From contig CAZIZT010000027.1 of the NCBI GenBank assembly GCA_964544085.1, forward strand, positions 38,153 to 102,152: a stretch of DNA of 64,000 bases. Reading direction: 5' to 3'. This document shows positions 1 to 9,159 of the stretch, in pieces. The stretch's first letter is position 1, and each line of letters begins with the position of its first letter. A program made the position numbers and the translations under genes. Under the pieces are notes generated by a model, which had not been told where the DNA came from, made no database searches, and was given only the letters and a program-made list of their open reading frames with translations. This stretch comes from CAZIZT01 sp964544085 (lineage in GTDB: Bacteria > Campylobacterota_A > Desulfurellia > Desulfurellales > Hippeaceae).

Positions 1-708
1 CCGAATACCAGAACCATTCTTCTTGCAGCGCTTGCTGCCGTATTTTTTACAATGTATCAGATATTTACAGGTAAGGCTTATGCACTTGCTGAGGGTGATC
101 TGTCTGTAGCGTATCCGCTGAGCATAACAGCGCCGCTTTACATTCCGTTTCTTGCTTATATTCTCATTGGAGAACGCATTTCGCCGCGGGTGTATGCTGG
201 AATAGTGCTTGCCCTTGTTGGCAGCTATCTCTTACAGCAGAAAAGCACTTTGAGGCGTTTGAGATTGGGCAAGGTGGATTTAAGGAAGAGACATATCCGT
301 TACGCTGCTTTTGCTGGTTTTATCTACTCTTTTGGCGCTATAGTGGATAAGGTGGGTGTGGGAAAACACGCTTTTTTTACATATACCTATTGGGTGGTGA
401 TTTTCATGTTTTGCTATATGAGCGCAAACATTCTTATAAGAAAAAATCTGAGGTCAGCGATATTCACCTGTCATAGAGATTCGCTGCCGCTTGTATTATT
501 GGGTGGAGCAATCCTCACACTCTCTTTTCTTTCATATCGTTTTGCCCTTCAACTTGCCAGTGTTTCCTCCGTTGCTGGAGCCCGTCAAATCAGCTCTCTA
601 TTTGGAGTGCTTATGGGTATCTTCATTCTGAAAGAACCATACGGCTCCATACGGTTTGTGGCCACCCTCTTTATCGTGGCAGGAATAATGCTGATAAAAG
701 CCGGGTAG
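1..708 (+). CDS. DMT/EamA-family permease, 5'-truncated by window edge
   Basis: Inner-membrane protein of the drug/metabolite transporter type. The frame is open from base 1 and the gene starts upstream of the window; an internal Met lies at base 52. The visible 235 residues contain about seven hydrophobic helices, including an A/G-rich helix followed by LIGERISP, which fits the helix-end Glu typical of EamA repeats (LGE). A second, weaker EamA half ends in GIFILKEPYGSIR followed by a last helix. The substrate cannot be read from sequence; family members export amino acids, sugars or metabolites. The gene converges with the lactate-oxidation operon, 8 bases away, and no hairpin terminator is visible in that gap. 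Confidence 0.75.
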   Translation, partial: PNTRTILLAALAAVFFTMYQIFTGKAYALAEGDLSVAYPLSITAPLYIPFLAYILIGERISPRVYAGIVLALVGSYLLQQKSTLRRLRLGKVDLRKRHIRYAAFAGFIYSFGAIVDKVGVGKHAFFTYTYWVVIFMFCYMSANILIRKNLRSAIFTCHRDSLPLVLLGGAILTLSFLSYRFALQLASVSSVAGARQISSLFGVLMGIFILKEPYGSIRFVATLFIVAGIMLIKAG

Positions 709-716
709 CCTGCTAT

Positions 717-2849
717 TTATATAGAGACGTACTCCTCAAAGAACTCCGCAAGGTGCATAACATTAACGTTTAAAGCCTTCTTCTTGAGACCTCCATCTAT
801 CTGCATTACACACCCGGGACACTCGGTTAGCACCACATTTGCCCCTGTCGATTTTATGTTTTCTATTTTCCTTTCCAGTATAGCGCTTGAAATCTCCGGG
901 TAGTCAAAGGAAAAACTCCCGCCGAAACCACAGCAATGATCGGCTTCTGGAAGTTCAACAAAGTTTTCGCCGAGAAGTTCTTTAAGAAACGGCTCTATGT
1001 TCAGGTTAAGCCCTCGGGATTGGTGACAGGGCGCATGGTAGGTAAATTTTACATCACCGGGACCTGTGTAGTGTACTTTCTCATGTTGTAAGTACTCTGA
1101 AAGCATGACTATTTTTGGAAGGATAGCCTTCAGTTTTTTGATCTCATCCGGCTCATCAAAGAGCAGTTTCTCCATTAGGTGAATGTAGGTCGATGCGCAG
1201 GTAGGACAGAGCATCACGTATGCATCATACCTTTCAGGGTTGCCCAGGTACTTGAGGTTATTGATCATCGTCTTTTTGGCTGACTGTCTATCTCCGTCGT
1301 GCATAGCTGGTAACCCGCAACAGACGCTTCGTGCTGGTATGTCAACATCGATGCGTGCCTTTCTGAGCAATTTGACCAGTGCCACACCTACCTGTGGATA
1401 AATATACTCAATAGCACACCCGGGATAGAAGAAAACCCTTTTTCTTGCAGTAGTATTCAGCGGTTGAATCTCCTTAAACATATCGCTGAAGCTCACCTGT
1501 TTGGGGGTAGGTAGATTTCTGAAGCTGTGTGAACCGAAGAGGGCTGGCTTAATATAACCCTTTTCGCTAACAGGCTTGATTATACCTCCTGCCAGCTTGG
1601 TTATGGTTTTCATGCTTGTGGGTTTGCTTAGAATTTGCGAATATACCATTTTCTTCAGCGGCGAAATACCAAACTTTTCCTTCGATGCTGCATTGAGAGC
1701 CATAATGAGATGTTGTATGTCAATGTTAGCAGGACAGATACTGCTGCAGGCTCTACAACCTGTGCACAGTTCAAGCAGATTGCGTGATTTTTCTGCCCCA
1801 TGATACATTGCGGTTAGCACAACGCCGATAGGTCCGGTATAGATGTGGCCGAATACATGCCCTCCAACAGACCCATAAACCGGGCATACGTTTGCACACG
1901 AGCCGCAGCGAATGCATCTATATGCTTCTCTAATGAGTGGATTGTCGAATAAGGCAAGCCTGCCGTTGTCGAGGAATACGTAATGAATCTCCTTTGTGCC
2001 GGTTTCATTTTTTATCGAATCGAGTGCCCCTTTTATCCAGCTAACATAAACCGATATAATCTGACCGGTTGCGTTTTTTGGAAGCAGTCTTAACACCTTT
2101 AGGGCTTCGTCGAAGCTTCTTACGAGTTTTTCGTACCCGAGAATGACAAAGTGTACAGGGGGTATTGTGGTTACAAGCCTGCCATTTCCCTCGTTTGTCA
2201 CGATACCAATGGCGCCCGATTCTGCAACCGCTATATTTGCACCACTTATACCTGCCTGCGCCTGAAAGTAGTGACGCCTTAGAACGCGTCGCGCTATCTT
2301 GACCATCTTCTCAATGTCGTTTTCATCAACATCTTCACCGGTGTGTTTTCTGAACAATTCTGCAACCTGATGCCTATTTTTATGAATTGCTGGCATTATC
2401 ATGTGTGATGGCTTCTCACCGGCAAGCTGAATAATCCATTCACCTAAATCCGTTTCAATGGGTGTGATACCTTCCTTCTCAAGGTATGCATTCAAGCCTA
2501 TTTCTTCTGCTGTCATGGATTTGGATTTGACGACGGTCGTTATCCTTTTTTGCTTGCAGATATCCGTGATGTATTTGCAGGCTTCGTCTGCATCCTTTGC
2601 CTGATAAACAATTCCACCGGATTTTTCTACATTGCTTTTAAAAAGAGAAAATAACTCCATACGCTCGCTCAGAGATAGATCCCTGATTGCACCTACCTGT
2701 TTTCGTAGTGTTTCGAAATCCAGGTTTTCATAAGCCTTGGCAAAGGAGACACGGTAATTTTTAAAAAATGTTCTTAGGTTATGCGTTAAAACATCATCTG
2801 ACAGAGCCTTTTTTATTCCTGCTTTGAAACGTGAAGCGGTGTAAAACAT
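717..2849 (-). CDS. LutB-LutA-type fusion: iron-sulfur lactate oxidation protein
   Basis: A 710-residue protein that joins two subunits usually separate in the LutABC (LldEFG) L-lactate oxidation complex. Residues about 60-300 form a LUD domain (AESGAIGIVTNEGNGR). Residues about 312-380 carry two 4Fe-4S motifs, CIRCGSCANVCP and CTGCRACSSICP. From about residue 470 come two cysteine-rich CCG domains (FFYPGCAIEY, then CCGLP, CPTC; CHQSRG, then CCGFGG, ECPGC). The order is therefore LutB first, LutA second. It is the last gene of the operon, 8 bases after lutC, with a GAGGTGAG ribosome site before its ATG. It probably passes electrons from a 2-hydroxy acid to the quinone pool. Substrate specificity is inferred from the neighbours. 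Confidence 0.85.
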   Translation of the reverse strand: MFYTASRFKAGIKKALSDDVLTHNLRTFFKNYRVSFAKAYENLDFETLRKQVGAIRDLSLSERMELFSLFKSNVEKSGGIVYQAKDADEACKYITDICKQKRITTVVKSKSMTAEEIGLNAYLEKEGITPIETDLGEWIIQLAGEKPSHMIMPAIHKNRHQVAELFRKHTGEDVDENDIEKMVKIARRVLRRHYFQAQAGISGANIAVAESGAIGIVTNEGNGRLVTTIPPVHFVILGYEKLVRSFDEALKVLRLLPKNATGQIISVYVSWIKGALDSIKNETGTKEIHYVFLDNGRLALFDNPLIREAYRCIRCGSCANVCPVYGSVGGHVFGHIYTGPIGVVLTAMYHGAEKSRNLLELCTGCRACSSICPANIDIQHLIMALNAASKEKFGISPLKKMVYSQILSKPTSMKTITKLAGGIIKPVSEKGYIKPALFGSHSFRNLPTPKQVSFSDMFKEIQPLNTTARKRVFFYPGCAIEYIYPQVGVALVKLLRKARIDVDIPARSVCCGLPAMHDGDRQSAKKTMINNLKYLGNPERYDAYVMLCPTCASTYIHLMEKLLFDEPDEIKKLKAILPKIVMLSEYLQHEKVHYTGPGDVKFTYHAPCHQSRGLNLNIEPFLKELLGENFVELPEADHCCGFGGSFSFDYPEISSAILERKIENIKSTGANVVLTECPGCVMQIDGGLKKKALNVNVMHLAEFFEEYVSI

Positions 2850-2857
2850 CTCTCACC

Positions 2858-3340
2858 TCACAGATCCGTGAGTATGGTTACCTTCATCGATTCAGGTCCG
2901 TGCACACCAAGGGATAGAGACATCTCAATATCTGCAGTTCTGCTTGCTCCTGTAACGAAAACGGCGTAAGAGGATCCGTCTTTGGAGAATAGATTCTTCA
3001 AATACTCTGCTACATCTTCGAGTTTTTCGACAATCTTTGATGCTCCAACTACAACGTGCAGCTCGTCGCACAGAGAGGTTGCCCTTCTATAATTCTCGTT
3101 ACCCCCCTCGAGAATGACGGTTCCTGTCTCGGCTATGCCATACTGCGCCTCTACAAGTGCTTTTTTTATGCCCATCTCGCCAACATCCGTTTCCCTGTTG
3201 GCGCTTTCGTTAAAGGAAAGCTTTACAAATTCATACTCGTTTGCGTCCAGAGTTTCCATGAAGGTTGCTCTGTCGGTTATTTCGTTTATGTTTCCGACCA
3301 GCTCCGAGTATCGAATAAACCTCTCCAGCAACTCACTCAT
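2858..3340 (-). CDS. lutC: LutC-type LUD-domain protein
   Basis: A 160-residue protein with a LUD domain, the third component of LutABC-type lactate utilisation. The C-terminal half shows the family pattern: GIAETGTVILEGG, a central ELHVVVGASKIV strand, and a GASRTADIEMSLSLGVHGP ending. It is shorter than the roughly 200-240 residues usual for LutC, mostly at the N-terminus. Its start overlaps the end of the upstream GlcF-like gene by 8 bases, which points to translational coupling. Its catalytic role is unclear in the family as a whole; in Bacillus all three Lut proteins are needed for growth on lactate. Confidence 0.8.
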   Translation of the reverse strand: MSELLERFIRYSELVGNINEITDRATFMETLDANEYEFVKLSFNESANRETDVGEMGIKKALVEAQYGIAETGTVILEGGNENYRRATSLCDELHVVVGASKIVEKLEDVAEYLKNLFSKDGSSYAVFVTGASRTADIEMSLSLGVHGPESMKVTILTDL

Positions 3341-4580
3341 TGGATAAACCCTTCTTTATGTTTTCATGTATTGTTTCTATTGGGTGCTTAACCCTTGCAT
3401 CCAGACCTTTTCTTGAACAGAGATCTGCAAGCTGCATTACGCAACCAGGACATGGTGAATAGACGGTTTTAAAGCCTTTTTGGGCAATTTCATTCACCTT
3501 TTTTGAGCCGACCTGTGCGGAGTCCGTGGCGTATTTCAGAGAGAAAGTACCGCCGAACCCACAGCAGGAGTCGTTTTTTAGAGGTTCGAAATCGCATGTT
3601 AGCTCATTTTTTATAATATTCTCTAACAGAGAATCCTTTGAGTGATCATAATGGCATGGTATATGCAGGGTTGATTTGGTGTTTCTTTCAGGTTTTAAGC
3701 TAATGTTCAGTTTCTCTTTGATATAGACGAGTATATCCAGCATCGGTATATTTATCCTGAGCCCTGTGACCCTTTCACCAAGGTCACTTAATGCCCACTG
3801 ACATGTAGGACATGCCGTTATCACAGCCTCGGCGTCCTTGATGGAGTTGAACCATTCTATGTTCTTTTTTACCATTTTTGCATACAGTTCATCATCTCCC
3901 ATGGTAGCTGCCGGTATGCCGCAGCAGATATTTTTTTGAGGAACATAAACCGACACGCCGTATGCATTTAGAACCTCAACAACGGCAACACCCCAGTGTG
4001 TGTAGATGTAGTTTATGGCACATCCGGGATAGAATATGACCCTTGTTTTTTCGCTCTTTGCTTTGTTCAGGCCTCTATAATGTGAAATGAATGATTCAGA
4101 TTTTATGGGTGCAATGTAGCGGTTAAGAAAGAGAGGTTTTACAGTTCCGTCTTTGCCCTTCTTTGAGAGAGTTTTGATTGCAGCACTCAGAAGGGGTTGT
4201 GCACCGTCTATGATGGAGCCATGCCCAACAGCTACTTTCATTGCTGCCCTTTGATAGGCAGGTAGCTTCTCCACCTTTCTCAATGCAGACTTCGCCTTAA
4301 CAAATATCTCATCTGTTTTTACGCTGCTTGGACAGAACCGTTTGCATCTGCCGCAGAGTATGCAGTAGTCGAGGTATTTTATTACGCTGTCTGTTTTATC
4401 TATTCTGCCTTCAAACAGTGCTTCTATGAGGGATATTTTTCCCCTTGATACGGATTGCTCAAGGAGATCTTTTTCATACAGCGGGCAGACTGCCTGGCAG
4501 ATGCCACACTTCATGCATTGCATTGTGAGCTCTTCAAGCTGGTTGAGTTGCTTTTTTAGCTTTCTCAAAGAGAACAACAT
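3333..4580 (-). CDS. GlcF-like iron-sulfur subunit of glycolate/D-lactate oxidase
   Basis: A 415-residue electron-transfer subunit. The N-terminus has two 4Fe-4S motifs, CMKCGICQAVCP (about residue 22) and CILCGRCKRFCP (about residue 73). Two CCG domains follow (FYPGCAINY, CCGIPA, CPTC; CHYDHS, CCGFGG, CPGC). I place the start at the ATG at 4580 rather than the TTG at 4592, because AAGAGG lies directly against that TTG and leaves no room for ribosome binding. It sits 19 bases after the FAD subunit gene, so the pair probably forms a GlcDF-type dehydrogenase for glycolate or D-lactate. Confidence 0.85.
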   Translation of the reverse strand: MLFSLRKLKKQLNQLEELTMQCMKCGICQAVCPLYEKDLLEQSVSRGKISLIEALFEGRIDKTDSVIKYLDYCILCGRCKRFCPSSVKTDEIFVKAKSALRKVEKLPAYQRAAMKVAVGHGSIIDGAQPLLSAAIKTLSKKGKDGTVKPLFLNRYIAPIKSESFISHYRGLNKAKSEKTRVIFYPGCAINYIYTHWGVAVVEVLNAYGVSVYVPQKNICCGIPAATMGDDELYAKMVKKNIEWFNSIKDAEAVITACPTCQWALSDLGERVTGLRINIPMLDILVYIKEKLNISLKPERNTKSTLHIPCHYDHSKDSLLENIIKNELTCDFEPLKNDSCCGFGGTFSLKYATDSAQVGSKKVNEIAQKGFKTVYSPCPGCVMQLADLCSRKGLDARVKHPIETIHENIKKGLSNE

Positions 4581-4599
4581 GACTGCTTGCAACCTCTTG

Positions 4600-5970
4600 T
4601 CAGATTACTTTTCCGGGGTTTAGAAGATTTTTGGGATCCAGGCCATGTTTTAGTTTACGCATAAATGCCACCGTCTGTTTTCCTACCTCGCTTTCAAGGT
4701 ATCTGGCTTTCGCAACTCCTATACCGTGCTCGCCGCTTAATGTTCCATCCAGCTGTAGTGTACGCTCAAAAATCTCATATATTGCAGCTTCCACCCGTTT
4801 GAATTCATCGCTATCCCTTCTGTCGGTAAGGATAGTCGGATGGAGGTTACCGTCTCCAGCATGTCCAAATGTGCCTATGAGAATATCGTATTTCCTGGAT
4901 ATCTCCTGAATTGCACGCATCATATCAGGTACCTTACTGCGGGGTACTGTGGCATCCTCAAGTATAAGGGTAGGTTTCAACAATGCCAAACTGCTTAAGG
5001 CATCCCTGCGTGCCTGCCACAGTTTGTCCCTGTCTTGTGTGCTTTTTGCAATATGGATTTCACCGTGTAACCGTTTACAGATACGCTCTATTTTTGCATA
5101 CTCATCTTCAACCGCCTGCGGGTGGCCATCGACTTCTATGAGGAGTATGGCGTCTGCTGATGTCGGTAAACCTATTCTGTGGAATTTTTCTACCGTTTTT
5201 ATGGTGAAATTGTCCATAATCTCAAGCGTTGCCGGTAGTATTTTGGAGGCTATAATCTCTGAGACGCTTCTTGATGCGTCCATTATGTCCCTGTAATAAA
5301 CGAGCATTGTTTTCCTGGCCTCTGGGGGCGGAACAAGGCGCAGGATGAACTCCACCATTACGCCAAAAAGTCCTTCGGATGAAAGCATAAGTCCCGGTAG
5401 ATTGAAACCGGTTACCAGCTTCACAGGCTTGCCCCCACCCTTGATCAGGTTGCCTTCTGCATCGAAGAACTTTACACCCATCAGATATCTGTCTGTTACA
5501 CCGTATTTGAGGGCTCTTAGACCGCCAGAGTTTTCTGCAACATTGCCCCCTATCGTTGATACCTTCATACTTGCCGGATCGGGTGGGTATAGCAGCCCCT
5601 CCTTTTCAACCGCTTCAGCGAGCTTCTGTGTGACAACGCCTGCCTGCGCAACCACGTATAGATCTTCCTTGTTTATCTCCAGTATACGATTCAATCCTGT
5701 AGTAAGCAACACACAGCCGCCTTTAAGCGGCACGGTGCCACCGCTTAGGTTTGTTCCAGCACCACGGACAATCAATGGCGTGTTGCTTTCTCTGCAAAGC
5801 TTGATAATCTTCTGCACCTGCTCATAGCTGGTTGGTTGCACCACTATGTCGGGCATATGCGGCTGAATAGGGTATGCATCGTAGCTGTATGTTACCAGGT
5901 CTGCCGGATCGTAGAAGCACCTTTCTTTGCCGACAATCTGTTCAAACCTTTTAAGCAGGCTCCTTTTCAT
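4600..5970 (-). CDS. GlcD-like FAD-linked 2-hydroxyacid dehydrogenase
   Basis: A 456-residue flavoprotein of the VAO/FAD_binding_4 family. The FAD-binding signature is clear: VVQPTSYEQVQ, then PLIVRGAGTNLSGGTVP at about residue 65 and STIGGNVAENSGG at about residue 120. The C-terminal oxidase domain has GTFGHAGDGNLHPTI and ends in SGEHGIGVAKARYL and NPGKVI. This layout is that of GlcD and of D-lactate dehydrogenase (Dld/LldD-like) subunits. It is preceded by GAGGT, lies 7 bases after dctM and is followed by the GlcF-like gene. It probably oxidises the acid imported by the TRAP system; glycolate versus D-lactate cannot be settled from sequence. Confidence 0.87.
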   Translation of the reverse strand: MKRSLLKRFEQIVGKERCFYDPADLVTYSYDAYPIQPHMPDIVVQPTSYEQVQKIIKLCRESNTPLIVRGAGTNLSGGTVPLKGGCVLLTTGLNRILEINKEDLYVVAQAGVVTQKLAEAVEKEGLLYPPDPASMKVSTIGGNVAENSGGLRALKYGVTDRYLMGVKFFDAEGNLIKGGGKPVKLVTGFNLPGLMLSSEGLFGVMVEFILRLVPPPEARKTMLVYYRDIMDASRSVSEIIASKILPATLEIMDNFTIKTVEKFHRIGLPTSADAILLIEVDGHPQAVEDEYAKIERICKRLHGEIHIAKSTQDRDKLWQARRDALSSLALLKPTLILEDATVPRSKVPDMMRAIQEISRKYDILIGTFGHAGDGNLHPTILTDRRDSDEFKRVEAAIYEIFERTLQLDGTLSGEHGIGVAKARYLESEVGKQTVAFMRKLKHGLDPKNLLNPGKVI

Positions 5971-5977
5971 GCGTACC

Positions 5978-7303
5978 TCACTTTATTGTCACAGACGGCA
6001 GCCACGTGATGAGCTGCGGGAAGATGATACACAGGGCAAGCCCGATCATCTGAAGGATCACAAACGGTATAATACCCTTGTAGATGTGGACAAGCGTCAT
6101 ACCCGGGGGTGCCACACCCCTTAGGTAGAAGAGTGCATACCCAAACGGGGGTGTCAGAAACGACATCTGCAGGTTAATGGATACAAGCATGGCAAAGAAC
6201 AAAGGATCAAAACCCAGCTTGTTTACTGCAATTGGTGTAAATATCGGTACGCACAGGAGAAGAATACCGAGCCAATCTACAAACATACCCAGTATGAACA
6301 GGATGAACATCATCATGGCAAGGATGACCCACTTGTTGGAGCTGATGGCAAAAAGAAGACTTGTGAAGGCTTCACCGCCGCCGATACCCATAAAAATGGA
6401 TGTGAAGAAATTGGCTCCGACAAATATCAACATGACCATGCTTGTTATCTTTACTGTTCCATAGCCTGCATCGAGTAGCATTCTAAGGTTAACTTTCTTG
6501 TTGAAGGCTGCTATCAGCAGGGCACCAGCACTGCCAAGACCGGCAGCTTCGGTTGGTGTTGCCACGCCGGCAACGATACTGCCCAGCACGGCAAATATAA
6601 GAAACAGAGGAGGAACCATGCTTTTGACTATCATTTCAAGCTTCTGTTTGGTTGAATAGACACGCTCTTCTTTTGGTATGGCTGGTCCTGCATTTTTGTT
6701 TATAAAGTTGCAGTAAACAAAGGTATAGATTAGGTATAGGGTGGAAAGCAGCAAGCCCGGAATGAAAGCTGCCATGAAGAGTTTGCCCACAGACATGTCG
6801 ATCAATCCACCATAGACAACAAGCATGATTGAAGGCGGAATGAGAATCCCGAGCGTGCCCCCAGCTGTGATGACACCTGCGGTCAGCTCCTTCTGGTAGC
6901 CCCTTTTTAGCATTGCCGGTGCAGCAAGTAAGCCCATAGCGACAACGCTTGCACCAATTATGCCTGTAGTAGCAGCAAGGACTGTAGATACGACTATTGT
7001 TGCCATAGCCAAGCCGCCTCTCACAGGACCAAACACCACGTACATAGCGTCATAGAGCTTATCAGCTATGCCGGATTTATCCAGGAATTGAGCCATGAGT
7101 ATGAACAGCGGTATGGCGACAAGCACGTAGTTTGTCATCAGGCCATAGGTTTTGTTTGCAAAAATGAACAGGGCTCCCGGACCGTAGGCAATCATCCCAA
7201 ATATTGCCGCCAGACCACCAAGTGTGATACCAAGTGGATAACCAAGAAATACGGCAATCAGCAGGGATATAAACATCGCAAAGGAGAGTATGTCTGCACT
7301 CAT
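5978..7303 (-). CDS. dctM: TRAP transporter large membrane subunit DctM
   Basis: A 441-residue, highly hydrophobic protein with about 12 membrane segments. It shows the DctM pattern of GGLAAIFGMIAYG, a paired GIIGASVVAMGLLAAP and GGTLGILIPPSIMLVVYG in the middle, and GMFVDWLGILLLCVPIFTPI near the C-terminus. DctM is the sodium-coupled permease of TRAP carriers and works with DctQ and the periplasmic DctP. Its ATG overlaps the stop of dctQ by 4 bases (ATGA), so the two are translationally coupled. The genes downstream encode oxidation of 2-hydroxy acids, which suggests lactate or a related acid as cargo. Confidence 0.93.
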   Translation of the reverse strand: MSADILSFAMFISLLIAVFLGYPLGITLGGLAAIFGMIAYGPGALFIFANKTYGLMTNYVLVAIPLFILMAQFLDKSGIADKLYDAMYVVFGPVRGGLAMATIVVSTVLAATTGIIGASVVAMGLLAAPAMLKRGYQKELTAGVITAGGTLGILIPPSIMLVVYGGLIDMSVGKLFMAAFIPGLLLSTLYLIYTFVYCNFINKNAGPAIPKEERVYSTKQKLEMIVKSMVPPLFLIFAVLGSIVAGVATPTEAAGLGSAGALLIAAFNKKVNLRMLLDAGYGTVKITSMVMLIFVGANFFTSIFMGIGGGEAFTSLLFAISSNKWVILAMMMFILFILGMFVDWLGILLLCVPIFTPIAVNKLGFDPLFFAMLVSINLQMSFLTPPFGYALFYLRGVAPPGMTLVHIYKGIIPFVILQMIGLALCIIFPQLITWLPSVTIK

Positions 7304-7806
7304 ATTTCCTGACCCTTTCCTTTAGTGTAGATGGATTTTATCAGTTCAGCTATAGCCTGAAGCACAAGCATAGCGAAGGATATGGGCATCAGCGTTTTGA
7401 ATGGGTAAATTGGAGGTGCCCATGTTGATTGGCTATGTTCAAGTATTTGCCATGATTGTATGGTGAAGATTGTTGTGGATTTTAGGGACACGTACGCAAA
7501 CGGGATAAGAAATAGTACAAAGCCGAGAATATCCAGCGCAAGCTGAACCTTTGGTCCTACTGCTGCGTAAATAACATCGATAGTAACATGCATTTTGTGT
7601 TTTAGTGTGTAACCCAAACCCAGAAGAAACATGGCTGCATATGACATGTAGCTGGCTTCAAAGTTCCAGATGAACGGGTGGTTTAACACCTTTCTAAAGA
7701 ACACACCGACCACAACAATGATAAAGAGGAGGTAGCCTAATAGGCTGGCTACCCTCCCGAACCACTCGTTTACCGTATCTATGACCTTAACAAATTTCAG
7801 CAGCAT
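7300..7806 (-). CDS. dctQ: TRAP transporter small membrane subunit DctQ
   Basis: A 168-residue protein with four predicted membrane helices, the size and topology of DctQ. It contains the family-typical WNFEASYMSYAAMFLLGLGY and a HKMHVTIDVIY stretch. DctQ links DctM to the substrate-loaded binding protein. It lies 16 bases after dctP and overlaps dctM by 4 bases. The ribosome site before the ATG is weak (AGAAGAG), so coupling to dctP translation is possible. Confidence 0.88.
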   Translation of the reverse strand: MLLKFVKVIDTVNEWFGRVASLLGYLLFIIVVVGVFFRKVLNHPFIWNFEASYMSYAAMFLLGLGYTLKHKMHVTIDVIYAAVGPKVQLALDILGFVLFLIPFAYVSLKSTTIFTIQSWQILEHSQSTWAPPIYPFKTLMPISFAMLVLQAIAELIKSIYTKGKGQEI

Positions 7807-7822
7807 GGCTCTTCTTCAACCC

Positions 7823-8926
7823 TTATTCGTAATGGTATCCGTGTATATACATCTCGTATGGATAGCACGAAACGCCGCTTCTTAGGACCTTCCAGCTTGC
7901 GTAGTGTTTAATAAAGTTGTCCTGCGATTCAAGCACCTTGTTTAAGAATTTGTGTTTGCTTCTCAGACCATCGATGTATTCTTTTGTTGTTTTTCTGAGT
8001 TTGTTCAGTGAGTCGTCAGTAAGTTTGTTGAATTTGACGCCATCCTTTTTGTATTTCTCAATGTAGATTCCGTTGTAAAATTCGCTTCTTGTCATATCCC
8101 ATAGCTGCGTGTCAACAGATGCAATATAGAGCACTTTCTTCAATCTATCGGGCAATTTATCGTATGCTTTCTTGTTAACATCAAACATCAACTGAACAGC
8201 TGTCTGATGCCAGCCGGGTACCATGATGTTCTTGGCTATCTCCTGGAATCCCATTGGATAGGTAATGTACGGTGTGGAGAACTCTGCTGAGTCTATCACG
8301 CCCCTTTCGAGGGCAAGGTAGATTTCTCCGCCTGGAAGGGGAACAACAGAGACTCCCATGTTTTTGAGAATATCTGCAGCCCAACCCACGGTTCTTACTT
8401 TCATGCCCTTTAACTGCTCTATGTGCGTGATGGGTTTTTTGGTGAAGAAACCCATCTCCTGTCCGGAATTACCACCCATTAGCGGAATAACTCCGTACTG
8501 ACCGTAGAGCTCTCTTGCAAGCTTCAATCCGCCACCCTGCATTAACCAGATAGAGTATTCCACATCGTTCATGCCAAACGGTACAGAACCAAATGCGACG
8601 AAAGCCTGGTTCTTGCCCTTCCAGTATCCTGACCAGTCATGGCCCATTTCAGCTACACCGTTTCTTACGGCATCAAATACCTGGAAAGCAGGGACAATTG
8701 AACCTGCTGCATAAACCTTTATCTGGAGTTCTCCGTTTGATAGCTCTTCGACCTTTTTTGCAAAGTGTAGCACGGTTTGATGCCAGGGAATGCCTGTGGG
8801 CCAGGTAGTTATCAGTCTCCATCTGTATGTTTTTTTGGCTATCACCTCTGGTGCACCAATTGCCGAGATCGCGCCAGCTGCTGCGGTGACTCCAAGCGCT
8901 TTCTTAAAGAAGGATCTGCGCTTCAT
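7823..8926 (-). CDS. dctP: TRAP periplasmic substrate-binding protein DctP, Tat-type signal
   Basis: A 367-residue solute receptor. The N-terminus KRRSFFKKALG followed by a hydrophobic stretch and an AIGAPEVIA cleavage region looks like a twin-arginine signal, so it is probably exported folded. The mature part fits the TakP/lactate-binding branch of DctP: WRLITTWPTG, AAGSIVPAFQVFDAVRNG, LKGMKVRTVGWAADIL, and EFSTPYITYPMGFQEIAK. That branch binds 2-oxo acids or lactate, often with a metal ion. It is the first gene of the operon, preceded by a strong AGGGAGG. Regulation is probably through the divergent GntR gene. Confidence 0.9.
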   Translation of the reverse strand: MKRRSFFKKALGVTAAAGAISAIGAPEVIAKKTYRWRLITTWPTGIPWHQTVLHFAKKVEELSNGELQIKVYAAGSIVPAFQVFDAVRNGVAEMGHDWSGYWKGKNQAFVAFGSVPFGMNDVEYSIWLMQGGGLKLARELYGQYGVIPLMGGNSGQEMGFFTKKPITHIEQLKGMKVRTVGWAADILKNMGVSVVPLPGGEIYLALERGVIDSAEFSTPYITYPMGFQEIAKNIMVPGWHQTAVQLMFDVNKKAYDKLPDRLKKVLYIASVDTQLWDMTRSEFYNGIYIEKYKKDGVKFNKLTDDSLNKLRKTTKEYIDGLRSKHKFLNKVLESQDNFIKHYASWKVLRSGVSCYPYEMYIHGYHYE

Positions 8927-9026
8927 CTTAAACCTCCCTTGGTTAAGATTCTAAAAATTACTCAACAAATTAATTAACAACCCCCTATCTCCGCAAATCG
9001 TTGATGTGACACCACTCAGGTGTAAT

Positions 9027-9037
9027 TGGTATGACCA
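9027..9037. promoter_or_regulatory. Candidate FCD/GntR operator TGGT-N3-ACCA
   Basis: The sequence TGGTATGACCA is a perfect palindrome around a 3-base centre. It matches the TNGT-N3-ACNA pattern known for FadR, LldR, PdhR and related FCD-type GntR regulators. It lies 101 bases upstream of dctP and 123 bases upstream of the gntR start, so the adjacent regulator is the natural ligand. An ACACC-N5-GGTGT repeat stands 3 bases to its left. Confidence 0.65.
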
Positions 9038-9124
9038 CCCTACCAAAAGCATACATTAATTTTTTTCTATTGTCAAGATATTTTAGGGTATGCTTAACAG
9101 CCTGCTTGCCCGGGTGAAAAAATG

Positions 9125-9153
9125 TTGATTTCTTTAGATATTTTTTATACATT
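9125..9153 (+). promoter_or_regulatory. Candidate sigma-70 promoter of the GntR gene
   Basis: TTGATT at 9125-9130 and TACATT at 9148-9153 are separated by 17 bases. The -10 box ends 6 bases before the ATG at 9160, so transcription from it would start at or next to the start codon. Confidence 0.45.
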
Positions 9154-9159
9154 GGAAGC

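Larger units (their letters stand above)
8927..9159. promoter_or_regulatory. Divergent control region between the TRAP/lactate operon and the GntR gene
   Basis: This 233-base region serves both directions. It contains the perfect TGGT-ATG-ACCA half-site pair at 9027-9037, a second inverted repeat ACACC-N5-GGTGT at 9009-9023, and a promoter candidate for the regulator at 9125-9153. I could not define a convincing -35/-10 pair for the minus-strand operon. Confidence 0.65.
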
